Of a DNA stretch of 64,000 bases, positions 45,126 to 54,476 are shown piece by piece (within the stretch, counting starts at the first letter, position 1; the number at the start of each line of letters is the position of its first letter). Location: the NCBI GenBank assembly GCA_910584725.1, contig CAJUBE010000002.1, positions 140,588 to 204,587 of the forward strand. The letters are read 5' to 3'. The stretch comes from an uncultured Lachnospiraceae bacterium (GTDB lineage: Bacteria > Bacillota > Clostridia > Lachnospirales > Lachnospiraceae). A program made the position numbers and the translations under genes. Below the pieces are notes generated by a model. It made no database searches. It was not told the origin of the DNA and saw only the letters and a list, made by a program, of their open reading frames with translations.

Positions 45126-46187
45126 CTATTCCGTTTTTTTGAAATGAAACAACCCAAATCTATAATTCCCGTTATGCATATCGCTATCATATTTATGTAT
45201 GCTGACGTTATATTCAATCTCTGTTTCAGTGGCACATGAAAATTCAATTAACTCCATATCTCTAAAGGCATCAACCACTGTCGCCGGATAAAAAATCCTA
45301 TGCGCATTAAACTCTACCCGTTCTTTTCCGACAGGCAGCGAAATATACAGATGTCCGCCGTTCCTCATCTTTTTCTGTATATTTGCAAAACACTTAAAAC
45401 ACCCTTCCGGATCCACCTCATCCCCATATCTTCCAAGCCCGAAATGCTCTAAGGAACACAAAGCCGAAATGCTTCCGATACTCCCGTCTGTAACCTGCCG
45501 CAATGTAGTTGCATCATCAATGATTGTATGGAGGCCTTCTACTTGTTTGGGAAAGTCACGCACATCTATCATGGTGACATCAATCCCCATAGCCAGCAGA
45601 TGTGAAATAAAACCATCGATTCTGGAGCCGATATCAAAATGTTCTCTTACACCGGATTCGCCTATCAATTTCGCCGCCCACAAATCCTGCCAGAAATAAT
45701 TTTCGATCGTCCCTGCATCTGCATATTTATCGGAAATAATGGGCCAGAGATATTTTTGTTGAATATCAAAATTTTTTCTTGTATTAAGATCCTGATATGT
45801 TTTCATGTCCTGCTCAAAAAAAGTGCCTTGATATTCGCCCAGCTCCGCGCAATAATTCGTGTAATTCTTCTCTCCTAAAATATCTCTAATCTCTTCACTG
45901 TCTGTATTTCCACATGCTGTTTTTATAGGAAAAAGAAAAATACATTTTTTCAAATCGATGTTTTTTTCCTGACACACTTTATAAACGGCGTCCACACTTT
46001 TATTTGCCACGACAATATAATCATACTCTTCAGAAGATGGAAGCTCGTTACATGAATAAACCGGTTTATTCATGAACTCCTCTTTCAATTTCCCGGTTTC
46101 AATAAAACCTGTAATTTCACCGGCATAACCATTTTCTATAAAATTTTTGGCAACTCCTCCGGTTCCCCAGAGCAAAAGCTTTTTCAT
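45126..46187 (-). CDS. DUF268 protein with N-terminal Rossmann-like module
   Basis: 353 aa. Residues 1-100 are the shared module (KKLLLWGTGGVAKNFIENGY; DYIVVANKSVDAV). The remainder matches the DUF268 family: HFDIGSRIDGFISHLLAMG, VTMIDVRDF, and SLEHFGLGRYGDEVDPEG. DUF268 proteins have a methyltransferase-like layout and occur in glycan loci; no activity is established to my knowledge. GGAG lies 11 bases before ATG 46187. Confidence 0.85.
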   Translation of the reverse strand: MKKLLLWGTGGVAKNFIENGYAGEITGFIETGKLKEEFMNKPVYSCNELPSSEEYDYIVVANKSVDAVYKVCQEKNIDLKKCIFLFPIKTACGNTDSEEIRDILGEKNYTNYCAELGEYQGTFFEQDMKTYQDLNTRKNFDIQQKYLWPIISDKYADAGTIENYFWQDLWAAKLIGESGVREHFDIGSRIDGFISHLLAMGIDVTMIDVRDFPKQVEGLHTIIDDATTLRQVTDGSIGSISALCSLEHFGLGRYGDEVDPEGCFKCFANIQKKMRNGGHLYISLPVGKERVEFNAHRIFYPATVVDAFRDMELIEFSCATETEIEYNVSIHKYDSDMHNGNYRFGLFHFKKTE

Positions 46188-46215
46188 AAATAATTTGTCT
46201 CCCCTTTCGCAAAAA

Positions 46216-47199
46216 CTATAATCTTATGAAATTATGACTATTTTGATATATCCCCTTATCGATAATCTTTATATCCTCATAATGATGCCTATCTGCAAGC
46301 TTATGAATCTGCGCACAAATTGCCACCTGTGATATTCCTGCAACCAATCCCGTGCATTTTGACAAGGTATACATATCCCTGACCACTTCCAGTCCAAGTA
46401 AATACCTGTGCTGTCTGCGGCTGTTTTTGCTGAATGCGACCGATCTGTTTTTATCACTTCGCTCTACGTCTTCATAAAAACACATTTTCTCGCCATACTT
46501 TGCCAAAAATTTTTTTAATATACGGGTGTCATCCGTAGCAACAAATATCTTCTCATATGCTCTTTCCGTCAGGAGACGATCTACTTCTTGAAAACACTCT
46601 TCTTCCGTCACATAAACCGGATGATTATCATATTTTGCCCTAAAATCCGTTCCTCTGATATGTACACCCAAAACTTTTGTCTCCCCAATGCCAAGGCTTT
46701 CTATTCCAGCATTCACAAACTGCTGTGTCTGCTCATTGAAATTTATATATTTCCTGATAATACGCGCCATTTCATGCATATAACGTTTTGTATATCCGTA
46801 ATGAGCGCATTTTCCTGTAAGCACTAATTCAACCATTTCCCTATGAAATACACGAGAATGCAGCACATTCCTTTTTCGTCCTGCCTCCTTGACCCCGATT
46901 GATGTCGGCTGCACAAAATAATATTCAAAAGCATTCCTCGTTCCATTTATCACACTGTCTTCTCCGTATGCAAAATGTTTCCCGGCCTGGACCACCGGAA
47001 TGATTCCACAGACATCAGCAAGATAAATATATTCAAGCCATGCACGGTACATCGCGCAAAAGCCCAAGTCTTTGTTGTCCTCCTCAATAAAATACACAGC
47101 TGTTCCCCGTGCATTTATACCGAAGTTTCTGATCTGGTCTATCAATAAATTGATGTCCGTATCATCTTGCGTATGAATCAGATAATTCCATAATTTCAT
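46216..47199 (-). CDS. GT23-like fucosyltransferase (NodZ/alpha-1,6 type)
   Basis: 327 aa. VLGVHIRGTDFRAKY (the HxRxTD motif of GT23-type GDP-fucose transferases) lies near residue 170. IFVATDDTRILKKFLAKYG follows about 45 residues later, and TGLVAGISQVAICAQ lies near the end. Together with the GT11 gene it suggests a fucosylated glycan. It lacks the Rossmann-like module found on most neighbours, which may instead be supplied by the standalone 158-aa protein upstream. I chose ATG 47199 after GAGGTG; ATG 47247 lies inside the previous gene. Confidence 0.75.
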   Translation of the reverse strand: MKLWNYLIHTQDDTDINLLIDQIRNFGINARGTAVYFIEEDNKDLGFCAMYRAWLEYIYLADVCGIIPVVQAGKHFAYGEDSVINGTRNAFEYYFVQPTSIGVKEAGRKRNVLHSRVFHREMVELVLTGKCAHYGYTKRYMHEMARIIRKYINFNEQTQQFVNAGIESLGIGETKVLGVHIRGTDFRAKYDNHPVYVTEEECFQEVDRLLTERAYEKIFVATDDTRILKKFLAKYGEKMCFYEDVERSDKNRSVAFSKNSRRQHRYLLGLEVVRDMYTLSKCTGLVAGISQVAICAQIHKLADRHHYEDIKIIDKGIYQNSHNFIRL

Positions 47200-47204
47200 T
47201 TCTA

Positions 47205-47681
47205 TTACACCTCGTACAATATATCTTCCAGCGAAAGGATCGGACAATCCATCTTAGTTTCCAATGCCTCTTCAATCTCGTCAAAGAACGCAATTGCTGT
47301 CACCACAACCGCATCCACTTCTTCAAAATTATCTTCCATGGAAACAACACCTACTTCCGAATAAATAGAAGCCGCATTCCTGTCAATGGCATACGCTACC
47401 TCAATCCCCGTCCCTTTCAGCTCATCAAGCAGCGTCTCACCGGCATAGCTCATGCCATAAATAGCAATCTTTTTATAGCCGTTTCTCTCAAGATATGCCG
47501 CCGGACTCTTGCCCGCCTGCTTTACCTTCACCCACTGGTTCATCATCAAATAAAGAGCAAGATGTTTGTCCGACTGAACCTTTAGTTTTTCTGTTTCCCC
47601 AATCACCGTTTTTTTTACTACACCTGCTCCTGCCGCTGCCCCAATTACTGCTGACAGTACAGAAATAACTCCCTTTTTCAT
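47205..47681 (-). CDS. Standalone Rossmann-like module with N-terminal hydrophobic segment
   Basis: 158 aa. Residues 4-22 (GVISVLSAVIGAAAGAGVV) are a glycine/alanine-rich TM-like segment. Residues ~65-158 are the island's shared module with nothing attached (KKIAIYGMSYAGETLLDELK; VDAVVVTAIAFFDEIEEAL). It could be a membrane-tethered docking protein serving the GT23-like enzyme that starts six bases after it. Its start overlaps the acetyltransferase remnant as ATGA. Confidence 0.75.
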   Translation of the reverse strand: MKKGVISVLSAVIGAAAGAGVVKKTVIGETEKLKVQSDKHLALYLMMNQWVKVKQAGKSPAAYLERNGYKKIAIYGMSYAGETLLDELKGTGIEVAYAIDRNAASIYSEVGVVSMEDNFEEVDAVVVTAIAFFDEIEEALETKMDCPILSLEDILYEV

Positions 47682-47935
47682 ACCAAATAGTCTCCTTTTC
47701 TATTTTCAAATCCTCTCATTATATCAACGTCATATGAAATCATACTATCCTCACCAATTTTTATCTTTGTAGATTCTACCGCAGTTATCCTTCCTCCTCC
47801 AAAGGTAACGCCCTTTCCAAAAACAATATGGTTTCTGTCTCCGTAAGCTCTGATCTTGTACTCCCCTAAAGAGCAGTTTTCATTTTCTTTCCCTACCCTT
47901 ACGCGACCGCCAAACACCACCAAAGCAATCCTCAA
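47678..47935 (-). pseudogene. Truncated left-handed beta-helix acetyltransferase
   Basis: 85 codons from a TTG, homologous to the middle of the acetyltransferase at 50525-51127 (compare IRAYGDRNHIVFGKGVTFGG with IRTDGVRCRIMIGENVYYGG, and MISYDVDIMRG with LFSHDIDIRSG). Both the N-terminal ~40 residues and the C-terminal half with the hexapeptide repeats and active-site region are absent. No ribosome site precedes the TTG. It is most likely a decayed duplicate, now overlapping the next start codon. Confidence 0.65.
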
Positions 47936-47956
47936 AATACCCCAATCTTTTTAATT

Positions 47957-49468
47957 CTATGGCAATAAAAAAGTATTTTGATTATAAACAAAACATTTTT
48001 CATTTAAATAATCTATAATCTCATCTCTTTGTGCGGCAAAGCTTATAAAGAAATAATCTGCCTTGTCATATTTGATTTCCGTCGGCTTTATAACAGGAAG
48101 TCCGCAGTACATACCCCCCTTATTTTTATCAATAAATGCGATAACCTCTATATCCAGTGCAAGCAGACGGAGTAATTCATGCGCCTGTCTCCCTAATTTC
48201 CCCGCTCCCCATATATACGCTTTTCCGCAGAGCTTTTGTTTTTTTAAATAAGCATAATATAACACTCTTTTAGAGACATAATCAGGTTTGCCATCTTCCT
48301 GTGCAACTGCTTCTAAAAGTTTATTTAGCTGCTCGGTCAAATCCTTTCCATATAAATTGGCATCTCCGATATGACCATCTTTAACTATGTAATTGTAATA
48401 TTGATCAATCTGTTCCCTAACCCTGTCAGGGGAGAAATCCCGTTCCCATGTCTCCCTTGCACGTGCCTGTATGCTTTCTATATCTCCGTTCTTAAAACCA
48501 TGAATACAGTCCCTGATTGACTCTTCTATGTCTTTCTCTCCAAATCCCCCCGCTATATATGCGTTGTACATATCGTGAAACACTTCCGGCACCCCCGCAA
48601 CCGGAGTTGATATAATTGTCAGCCCATAAGTTACTGCCTCTACGATTGACATCGGGAATGACTCATCCGTGCTTGCGCAGAGCAGGATGTCGCAGTCTTT
48701 TAGCAGCACGGATATGTCACTCATAAAACCTTTGAAAATTATACTTTCTGACAAATGACGCTGTTCCACATACATCCGGCACATCTCCCCATAACTGCCC
48801 GAACAATTTCCTGCGATTTCCAAAGTAACGTCGTGTTCTTTCAGACACTTTTCCACTGCCTTGATTGCAATTAATTGATTCTTACGCGAACACACATCTC
48901 CAACCATAGCGATTTTATAACTCTGCCGGCAACTGTATTTTTTATTTACCATGCGACTAAGCGGAGCCACCGGTCTTATGCATTTTGACTTTATTCCCAA
49001 ACAGGAACTCCACTTCTTCGCATATAAATGCGAATCACACAAATGGTACTTTGCGAAAATATCCAAATACGCCAGTCTGAATTCTTCCTCTCGCAGTTGA
49101 TAAATATTCATTAAATGCGGAATTTTTAATTCCCGGGACACTATCTCTACTGCCGGATTAATCTGGACACTATGTAAAAATTCTATCTTTTCCTGTATGA
49201 CAAACTCGCGGATTATCTTGCTGCTCAAGATAGCCTGCAAGTAATCAACGTCATAAAAGTTAAATGAGGTTTCATAATACAGTGCTCTATAAACAAGTCC
49301 GCTTTTTTCGCATCTTTCGGCATACTCTGTATTCACATTTCCATGATCATCGCAGGGTATTACTACAATCACATCATGGATTTTCGCCATAACCCCTGCC
49401 TGCTGCAACAGCAGATTCCCTGCTCCACCAAGACCATATGGTATATCCAAAAAAAACGCAGTTTTCAT
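47957..49468 (-). CDS. GT4 glycosyltransferase with C-terminal Rossmann-like module
   Basis: 503 aa. A GT-B enzyme occupies ~1-390: FFLDIPYGLGGAGNLLLQQ at the N-terminus, IAMVGDVCSRKNQLIAIKAV (about 188), and DESFPMSIVEAVTYGLTIIS (about 270, ExxxxxxxE-like). The C-terminal ~95 residues are the shared module (GKAYIWGAGKLGRQAHELLR; YFFISFAAQRDEI). In the other GT4 here the module is N-terminal, so it has been moved between ends. ATG 49468 follows GGAG by seven bases. Confidence 0.88.
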   Translation of the reverse strand: MKTAFFLDIPYGLGGAGNLLLQQAGVMAKIHDVIVVIPCDDHGNVNTEYAERCEKSGLVYRALYYETSFNFYDVDYLQAILSSKIIREFVIQEKIEFLHSVQINPAVEIVSRELKIPHLMNIYQLREEEFRLAYLDIFAKYHLCDSHLYAKKWSSCLGIKSKCIRPVAPLSRMVNKKYSCRQSYKIAMVGDVCSRKNQLIAIKAVEKCLKEHDVTLEIAGNCSGSYGEMCRMYVEQRHLSESIIFKGFMSDISVLLKDCDILLCASTDESFPMSIVEAVTYGLTIISTPVAGVPEVFHDMYNAYIAGGFGEKDIEESIRDCIHGFKNGDIESIQARARETWERDFSPDRVREQIDQYYNYIVKDGHIGDANLYGKDLTEQLNKLLEAVAQEDGKPDYVSKRVLYYAYLKKQKLCGKAYIWGAGKLGRQAHELLRLLALDIEVIAFIDKNKGGMYCGLPVIKPTEIKYDKADYFFISFAAQRDEIIDYLNEKCFVYNQNTFLLP

Positions 49469-49540
49469 ACATAAACTCCAGCAAAATTCTACTTATATGC
49501 CACAATCAGGCATCTGTTTTTAATAAAATTACACAACTGG

Positions 49541-50479
49541 CTATTTCATTCTTTTCTCCAACAATGTAATGCAGTCAAGCTCTTTCATTCCATACCAATC
49601 AATTACTTTCTGCTCTATCACTTCAAAACCCGCACGATATGACAAATATGCAAAAATGTCTTTACTCATAAAGCATCTTGCGTGAGGGGCATGGGCAAAA
49701 TCCGCTTTATAATCATCGCTGTAATTTGAATGATGCAACAGCGCACGCATACCCCCTCCCAGTACTCGGTGAATATCTTTTAAATACTCATACACATCCA
49801 TCAGTTCAAAATGTACCATAGAATCATATGAAAACAGCGCTGTATAACTGTCCGAAGAAAGCTTTTCCAAATTATGTCCGTTATTTTTATAATATTTTAT
49901 GGAATCAATACCCTTAAATCTCTCCCTGCAAATAACCATGTTTTCTTCCAAAATGTCTACCAGCGTAACCGTTCCTGCCTTGTTTATATAATGTGGCACG
50001 TGCCTGCCGCGCCCGCAAGCTAATTCAACTACATTTTGTAAATTCAATTCTCTGAAAAATTTATAAAACACGGATTCTTCATTCCAAAATACATCCACTG
50101 CTTCCTCTTTTTCAGCATCATGAAACCATTGGTCATTATTCTTTGCATGATGATATGCACACCATTCCCTAAGAAAAACAGCAGATTCTTCCCCTGTTGC
50201 TTTATAAAATTCGTTAAAGCCATATCCTATCTGTTCGTCCTTTGATAGCATATCTAAAATTTCTGTTGCTACAGCTTCATCCATATTAGATACCAAAAAC
50301 GGTAGCTTTTTCTTCTTCGCTTCCTCATAAGACAATATCTCCTTGCTATGTATACTGTCTAGTTCCGCATAGTTCGTGTCACAAAATGCATAAACCTTGT
50401 CTCCCATATTTCTCCATTCCAAAAAATCAAGGCACCATTTCCCTCCATTGCCTGCTCCATAAATAATAAACTGTCCCAT
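49541..50479 (-). CDS. SAM methyltransferase with N-terminal Rossmann-like module
   Basis: 312 aa from ATG 50479 (AAGGA ten bases upstream; ATG 50488 is too close to it). Residues 1-100 are the shared module (GQFIIYGAGNGGKWCLDFLE; KLPFLVSNMDEAVAT). The class I methyltransferase follows: NVVELACGRGRHVPHYI (motif I, about 143), VTLVDILEENM, TALFSYDSMVHFE and LGGGMRALLHHSNY. The acceptor is presumably a sugar of the island's glycan. Confidence 0.86.
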   Translation of the reverse strand: MGQFIIYGAGNGGKWCLDFLEWRNMGDKVYAFCDTNYAELDSIHSKEILSYEEAKKKKLPFLVSNMDEAVATEILDMLSKDEQIGYGFNEFYKATGEESAVFLREWCAYHHAKNNDQWFHDAEKEEAVDVFWNEESVFYKFFRELNLQNVVELACGRGRHVPHYINKAGTVTLVDILEENMVICRERFKGIDSIKYYKNNGHNLEKLSSDSYTALFSYDSMVHFELMDVYEYLKDIHRVLGGGMRALLHHSNYSDDYKADFAHAPHARCFMSKDIFAYLSYRAGFEVIEQKVIDWYGMKELDCITLLEKRMK

Positions 50480-50524
50480 ACTGACCATTTCCTTTCTATT
50501 TATGTTGAGATACTTATTTCATCA

Positions 50525-51127
50525 CTACCGTTTCCAGCTTACATTTCTTTTTATCACTCTTGCCGGATATCCTGCTATAATACACTTACTCTCCTCAAAT
50601 GATTTATTGACAACCGAGCTTGCGCCCACAATGCAATCATCCGCAATAGTAACGCCTTTCAATATTTGCGCTCTGACCCCAATCCAAACATGTTTTCCTA
50701 TTGTAATATCTTTATTTTTATTGTACTGCACATTCATTCCTTCCATGAAAATAGGGTGTCCATCTCCGCTCCGTATATCTATATCATGCGAAAAAAGGCA
50801 GCTGTTTCCTATCAGGATTCTTGTACGATTCATAGCGTGCAGTAGCCCACCCCCGTAATAGACATTTTCACCAATCATGATACGGCATCGTACACCGTCT
50901 GTTCTGATGACAAAGTTGCGAAGCTCACTGTTCTTTTTAATCCTGATACAGTTCCTATCCCCCAAAATAATAAATCTGCCATCATGGATTTTCACATTTT
51001 CTTCTATGCTTATCGTATTATCCCGTCCCTCAATCCTGAACTTACTGCTGACGAAATTGACCATTTGCCGCCACTTGCTTCCTTTAAGTAAAATTCTATT
51101 GTTATTTTTATCTTTCATTGTTATCAT
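50525..51127 (-). CDS. Left-handed beta-helix acetyltransferase (CatB/WbbJ-like)
   Basis: 200 aa hexapeptide-repeat acetyltransferase. Repeats run from about residue 35 to 170 (ITIGKHVWIGVRAQILKGVT and ADDCIVGASSVVNKSF are clear turns). HDIDIRSGDGHPIF supplies the histidine region and the end IIAGYPARVIKRN is typical of maltose/galactoside-type O-acetyltransferases. It would O- or N-acetylate a sugar. ATG 51127 has AAGGA eight bases upstream. The remnant at 47678-47935 is a decayed relative. Confidence 0.9.
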   Translation of the reverse strand: MITMKDKNNNRILLKGSKWRQMVNFVSSKFRIEGRDNTISIEENVKIHDGRFIILGDRNCIRIKKNSELRNFVIRTDGVRCRIMIGENVYYGGGLLHAMNRTRILIGNSCLFSHDIDIRSGDGHPIFMEGMNVQYNKNKDITIGKHVWIGVRAQILKGVTIADDCIVGASSVVNKSFEESKCIIAGYPARVIKRNVSWKR

Positions 51128-51142
51128 AGATATTTTCCTTTA

Positions 51143-53041
51143 TCATTTATACGCATATATAACCCCCAATTCCATATTCTTATCATGGCACCACCATGAA
51201 AACCCTGCCTGCCCTAAACATTCCAAGATAGGCTGCTTTCCCTTATAGTGCCATTCCAGCATTATAAACTTTATTCTTTCCAATAATCCGCACTGCAACA
51301 GCTCTTCCAAAATTCCATATTCCTCCCCCTCGCAGTCCATTTTCAATACGATATTATGATGCGGATACCGATTCATAATCGGCGCAAACACTTCTGACGC
51401 TTTTTTTACTTCTATCTGCTCAGCCTGTTCATTTTTTTCCTGCGCCAGTCCCCATTTGCGATATTTGTCATATGCATATTCCCTCACATCCTCCAATGTG
51501 CTCTGCCCGCAGGTCATATCGGCGTTAAAAGGAACCCATCGTACCGCATTTTCACCGCTTATTCCATATTGAAAAATGCTTACCCTGCCTTCCTTTAAAT
51601 ACTGTCTCAGATTTTCCACCGCTCTTATGAATGTAGTTTCAAACGGTTCATAGCCAAATACTTTGTCTACCTTATTCCGCCCTGCAAAATACATCGCCGA
51701 GTCACCTATATTCATTCCGACATCCAAGACAATATCGCGCCTTCCATTATTGATGGTATAATCATATATTTGCTCACGAAAAACCTCACATACATTATTA
51801 AACTCATCTTCGGAGCTGACACTTATGGAAGCATCACTAAAGCACACCTGTATCCTTCCGTCATGGAGAATATGTGCTTCGCCGACATACCCCCCAGCAT
51901 CTATGCAGCAATGCCCTAAGACAATCTTTTCCGCATCAACGCCCTTGCTAAGCAGCGCCTGCGAAATATGAATACATTCCTGAAATTTTTGAACCATAAC
52001 AATAATTTTGTCATACTGATATGAGGATATCTCATTGATGCTTATTATTTTCTTGCCTGCAAACCAACCTGTTTTTTTGGCATCTATAAATGCCTTGATA
52101 TGAAATAACTCATTCAGCTTTTTTTCATTCTTCTTGAAAAAATTACCAAGCCCGTATATCAGTACATTTTTACACGATTCCTTTTCTTCATGAATCGCAG
52201 TATAACTGCCATATAAATCGGCAAATGATTTCTCCGTGGTAGGCATTATTTCGAGTTCTTCCGGCAGCATATAGCTTTCTTTTATCTCATCGGAAACCGC
52301 AACCTGAAACGCTTTAGTTTTACCGCAATGAACTCCTGTTCCATCCATTCCTATATTGTCTATCAAAGATTTATATGGATTGATACAAAGCCCTTCCTTT
52401 TCAATTACATGCAGAGCCCAATAGACTGCCCATGAATCATTCATCCCCTGAAGCCTTTCAAGCAGTACCCGTTCCAAATCCGTTCCCCATAACGCAAGAT
52501 ATCTGGACTTGTCCCTATCCGCTTTGAGCCGTCTTATGATGTCATTGTCAACCTTATATTGTTCCCATCTGTCCTTCCATGTCCCCCATCCCCATGAGGA
52601 AATGCGTCCACACCCATATATGTCATACTGAGCTTGCGGCAGATGAATCGACCACGCATATCCTGAAACGGTGTACACTTTTTGATTATCCTTATACTTA
52701 TCAAAGCACTGCTTCATGAAAGCAAAAAAATCGGGTGCCGGAACGCAGTCATCTTCCAATACAATAACGGCATCATTTTCTCGGAATACTGTATTAACGC
52801 CATCCACAATGGACTTTGCCAGTCCTTTATTATAAGGAGATTGCTGATAGGATACCTCGCACCACTCAATCTCCCTGATTGCCGTTTGTGTCTTTTCCCA
52901 CTCTTCCTTGTGTTCTTCACACCTTAATCCGTCTTGAAATATGTATAATTTTGATACGCCCTTATTTTCTTTTAATCCATCCAACACCCTTTTCAAATGT
53001 TGACTTCTGTTATAAGCAAATACGACAATCCCTATATCCAT
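51143..53041 (-). CDS. Three-domain GT2-like / Rossmann-like / FkbM methyltransferase
   Basis: 632 aa. Residues 1-250 are a GT-A transferase (MDIGIVVFAYNRSQHLKRVL; AVIVLEDDCVPAPDFF with the acidic metal site, about 95; ISSWGWGTWKDRW). Residues ~285-400 are the shared module (KNVLIYGLGNFFKKNEKKLN; KIIVMVQKFQECI). Residues ~430-632 are an FkbM methyltransferase (IVLDVGMNIGDSAMYFAG; VLKMDCEGEEYGILEEL). One polypeptide could add a sugar and then methylate it. ATG 53041 is slightly better placed than 53044 after AAGGGAG. Confidence 0.87.
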   Translation of the reverse strand: MDIGIVVFAYNRSQHLKRVLDGLKENKGVSKLYIFQDGLRCEEHKEEWEKTQTAIREIEWCEVSYQQSPYNKGLAKSIVDGVNTVFRENDAVIVLEDDCVPAPDFFAFMKQCFDKYKDNQKVYTVSGYAWSIHLPQAQYDIYGCGRISSWGWGTWKDRWEQYKVDNDIIRRLKADRDKSRYLALWGTDLERVLLERLQGMNDSWAVYWALHVIEKEGLCINPYKSLIDNIGMDGTGVHCGKTKAFQVAVSDEIKESYMLPEELEIMPTTEKSFADLYGSYTAIHEEKESCKNVLIYGLGNFFKKNEKKLNELFHIKAFIDAKKTGWFAGKKIISINEISSYQYDKIIVMVQKFQECIHISQALLSKGVDAEKIVLGHCCIDAGGYVGEAHILHDGRIQVCFSDASISVSSEDEFNNVCEVFREQIYDYTINNGRRDIVLDVGMNIGDSAMYFAGRNKVDKVFGYEPFETTFIRAVENLRQYLKEGRVSIFQYGISGENAVRWVPFNADMTCGQSTLEDVREYAYDKYRKWGLAQEKNEQAEQIEVKKASEVFAPIMNRYPHHNIVLKMDCEGEEYGILEELLQCGLLERIKFIMLEWHYKGKQPILECLGQAGFSWWCHDKNMELGVIYAYK

Positions 53042-53051
53042 CATTTCTCCC

Positions 53052-53426
53052 TTATTCCATTAATTCCAAAAGACTGATTATTTTTTTAACATGATACTCC
53101 TCAAGCTGTTTCTTAATTTCTTCATAAAATGACATTGCAGTAACGACCACCTCACAATCTTCATACCTGGGCAGTATTAAGTCATTTCTTCTTATCACTG
53201 GTATCCCTCTATAGCTGTAATCTCCCAAATTTATTTTTGCATCCGTAATTGCCGCAATGGTGTAGTTCTTTTTCACTGCCTCATTTACAAACCGTAGCCC
53301 TAAATCCGCAATACCATATACCACAACCTTGTCTACGCCTTTTTTAATTAGTGCGTCAATAGGTGAATTAGCATTCTGCAGACAGTCAATCCACCGTAAA
53401 CAAGTTGCAATTTTTAACTCATTCAT
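53052..53426 (-). CDS. Standalone Rossmann-like module
   Basis: 124 aa; residues ~28-124 are the island's shared module (DKVVVYGIADLGLRFVNEAV; CEVVVTAMSFYEEIKKQLEE). No catalytic domain is attached. It lies between a GT2-FkbM protein and an FkbM protein, six bases after the latter. It most resembles the standalone protein at 47205-47681 but lacks its TM segment. Role unknown. Confidence 0.78.
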   Translation of the reverse strand: MNELKIATCLRWIDCLQNANSPIDALIKKGVDKVVVYGIADLGLRFVNEAVKKNYTIAAITDAKINLGDYSYRGIPVIRRNDLILPRYEDCEVVVTAMSFYEEIKKQLEEYHVKKIISLLELME

Positions 53427-53432
53427 AATCCT

Positions 53433-54353
53433 TTAACCTCTCTCATAAATTACCGTTCTGTTATATTTATTAACCGGAAGGTATCCTTTACCTTTAAGAA
53501 ATATACACACCTCACTTACCAGCACATCAGCAAGCGTCATTCCTCTTTGTTCTACTAAAATACAACCTATAGATACCTCCCTCCAATTAATCGAATTGAG
53601 CACCCGCATTTCCATTCCCTCAACATCAATATCCATATAGTCAATGTTTTTAACCTGATGCTCCCTAAATATGGAATCCAGTCTTTTTACCGGTATCATG
53701 TATGTATCGATAACATCCGCCATGCTTCTGATTTCTTCTGCGCAAAATGTATTCAATGCACTTTCATGAAAAACATAATATTTTAACTGCGTTTCCTCAT
53801 CTGAAATGCCACAATTTATATTAATATCCTCTTTTCTAAACTGTTTTAGAAGCTCATAATTTTTTAAATCCGGCTCGATGTTGACGCCCCTCCAGCCTTT
53901 TGCATATGCCCAATATGTATTAGAAAAACGAAAGGGATGGTTTGCGCCAACATCAACATAAAGCCCCTTCTCTTTTCCGGCAAAGCGACTTTTTAAATAA
54001 ACCTCTTCACCGTCTTGTGAATAAACAGTATCCGCATAAGTCTCCCAAACAGGTTTTATATCATTATTTTTCACATCAAACCAGGATATAATTTCACTGC
54101 TTATTCCCGCATAATTACACTGAACTGCAATTTCATGCACATAACCTGACGTAATTATAATTTTCTCTATTTCATTGTTGCTATACAGCTGTATAATCTC
54201 CTGAAATGCAGCAATTCTGACATTATTGTAAATTGTATTCACTTTGTTTATATCATTATCGCAAAATAATAAGTTTCCCTGATTATCCTCTGTCATTTTT
54301 TGCAAAAACGCCTGTCCATTCCTACCGGCGCCGAATAATATAACCTTCTTCAT
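53433..54353 (-). CDS. FkbM methyltransferase with N-terminal Rossmann-like module
   Basis: 306 aa. Residues 1-95 are the shared module (KKVILFGAGRNGQAFLQKM; EKIIITSGYVHEIAVQC). The FkbM methyltransferase follows: YSQDGEEVYLKSRF, GLYVDVGANHPFRFSNTYWA (motif I, about 130), GVNIEPD and NIDYMDIDVEGMEMRVLNSI. FkbM enzymes O-methylate sugars and polyketides. ATG 54353 follows GGAGGG closely. A 123-base gap without visible signals separates it from the SpsF-like gene upstream. Confidence 0.88.
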   Translation of the reverse strand: MKKVILFGAGRNGQAFLQKMTEDNQGNLLFCDNDINKVNTIYNNVRIAAFQEIIQLYSNNEIEKIIITSGYVHEIAVQCNYAGISSEIISWFDVKNNDIKPVWETYADTVYSQDGEEVYLKSRFAGKEKGLYVDVGANHPFRFSNTYWAYAKGWRGVNIEPDLKNYELLKQFRKEDININCGISDEETQLKYYVFHESALNTFCAEEIRSMADVIDTYMIPVKRLDSIFREHQVKNIDYMDIDVEGMEMRVLNSINWREVSIGCILVEQRGMTLADVLVSEVCIFLKGKGYLPVNKYNRTVIYERG

Positions 54354-54476
54354 TTTCCCTCCAATTCATGTTTCAAGAAAACCCTGTCCAATCACATTTT
54401 GCGCAATATTGCGTTATCATGCGGTTGCCCTGCAATAGTTCTTTTTGAATTTACATTTCCGAATCCATTCGTATAT

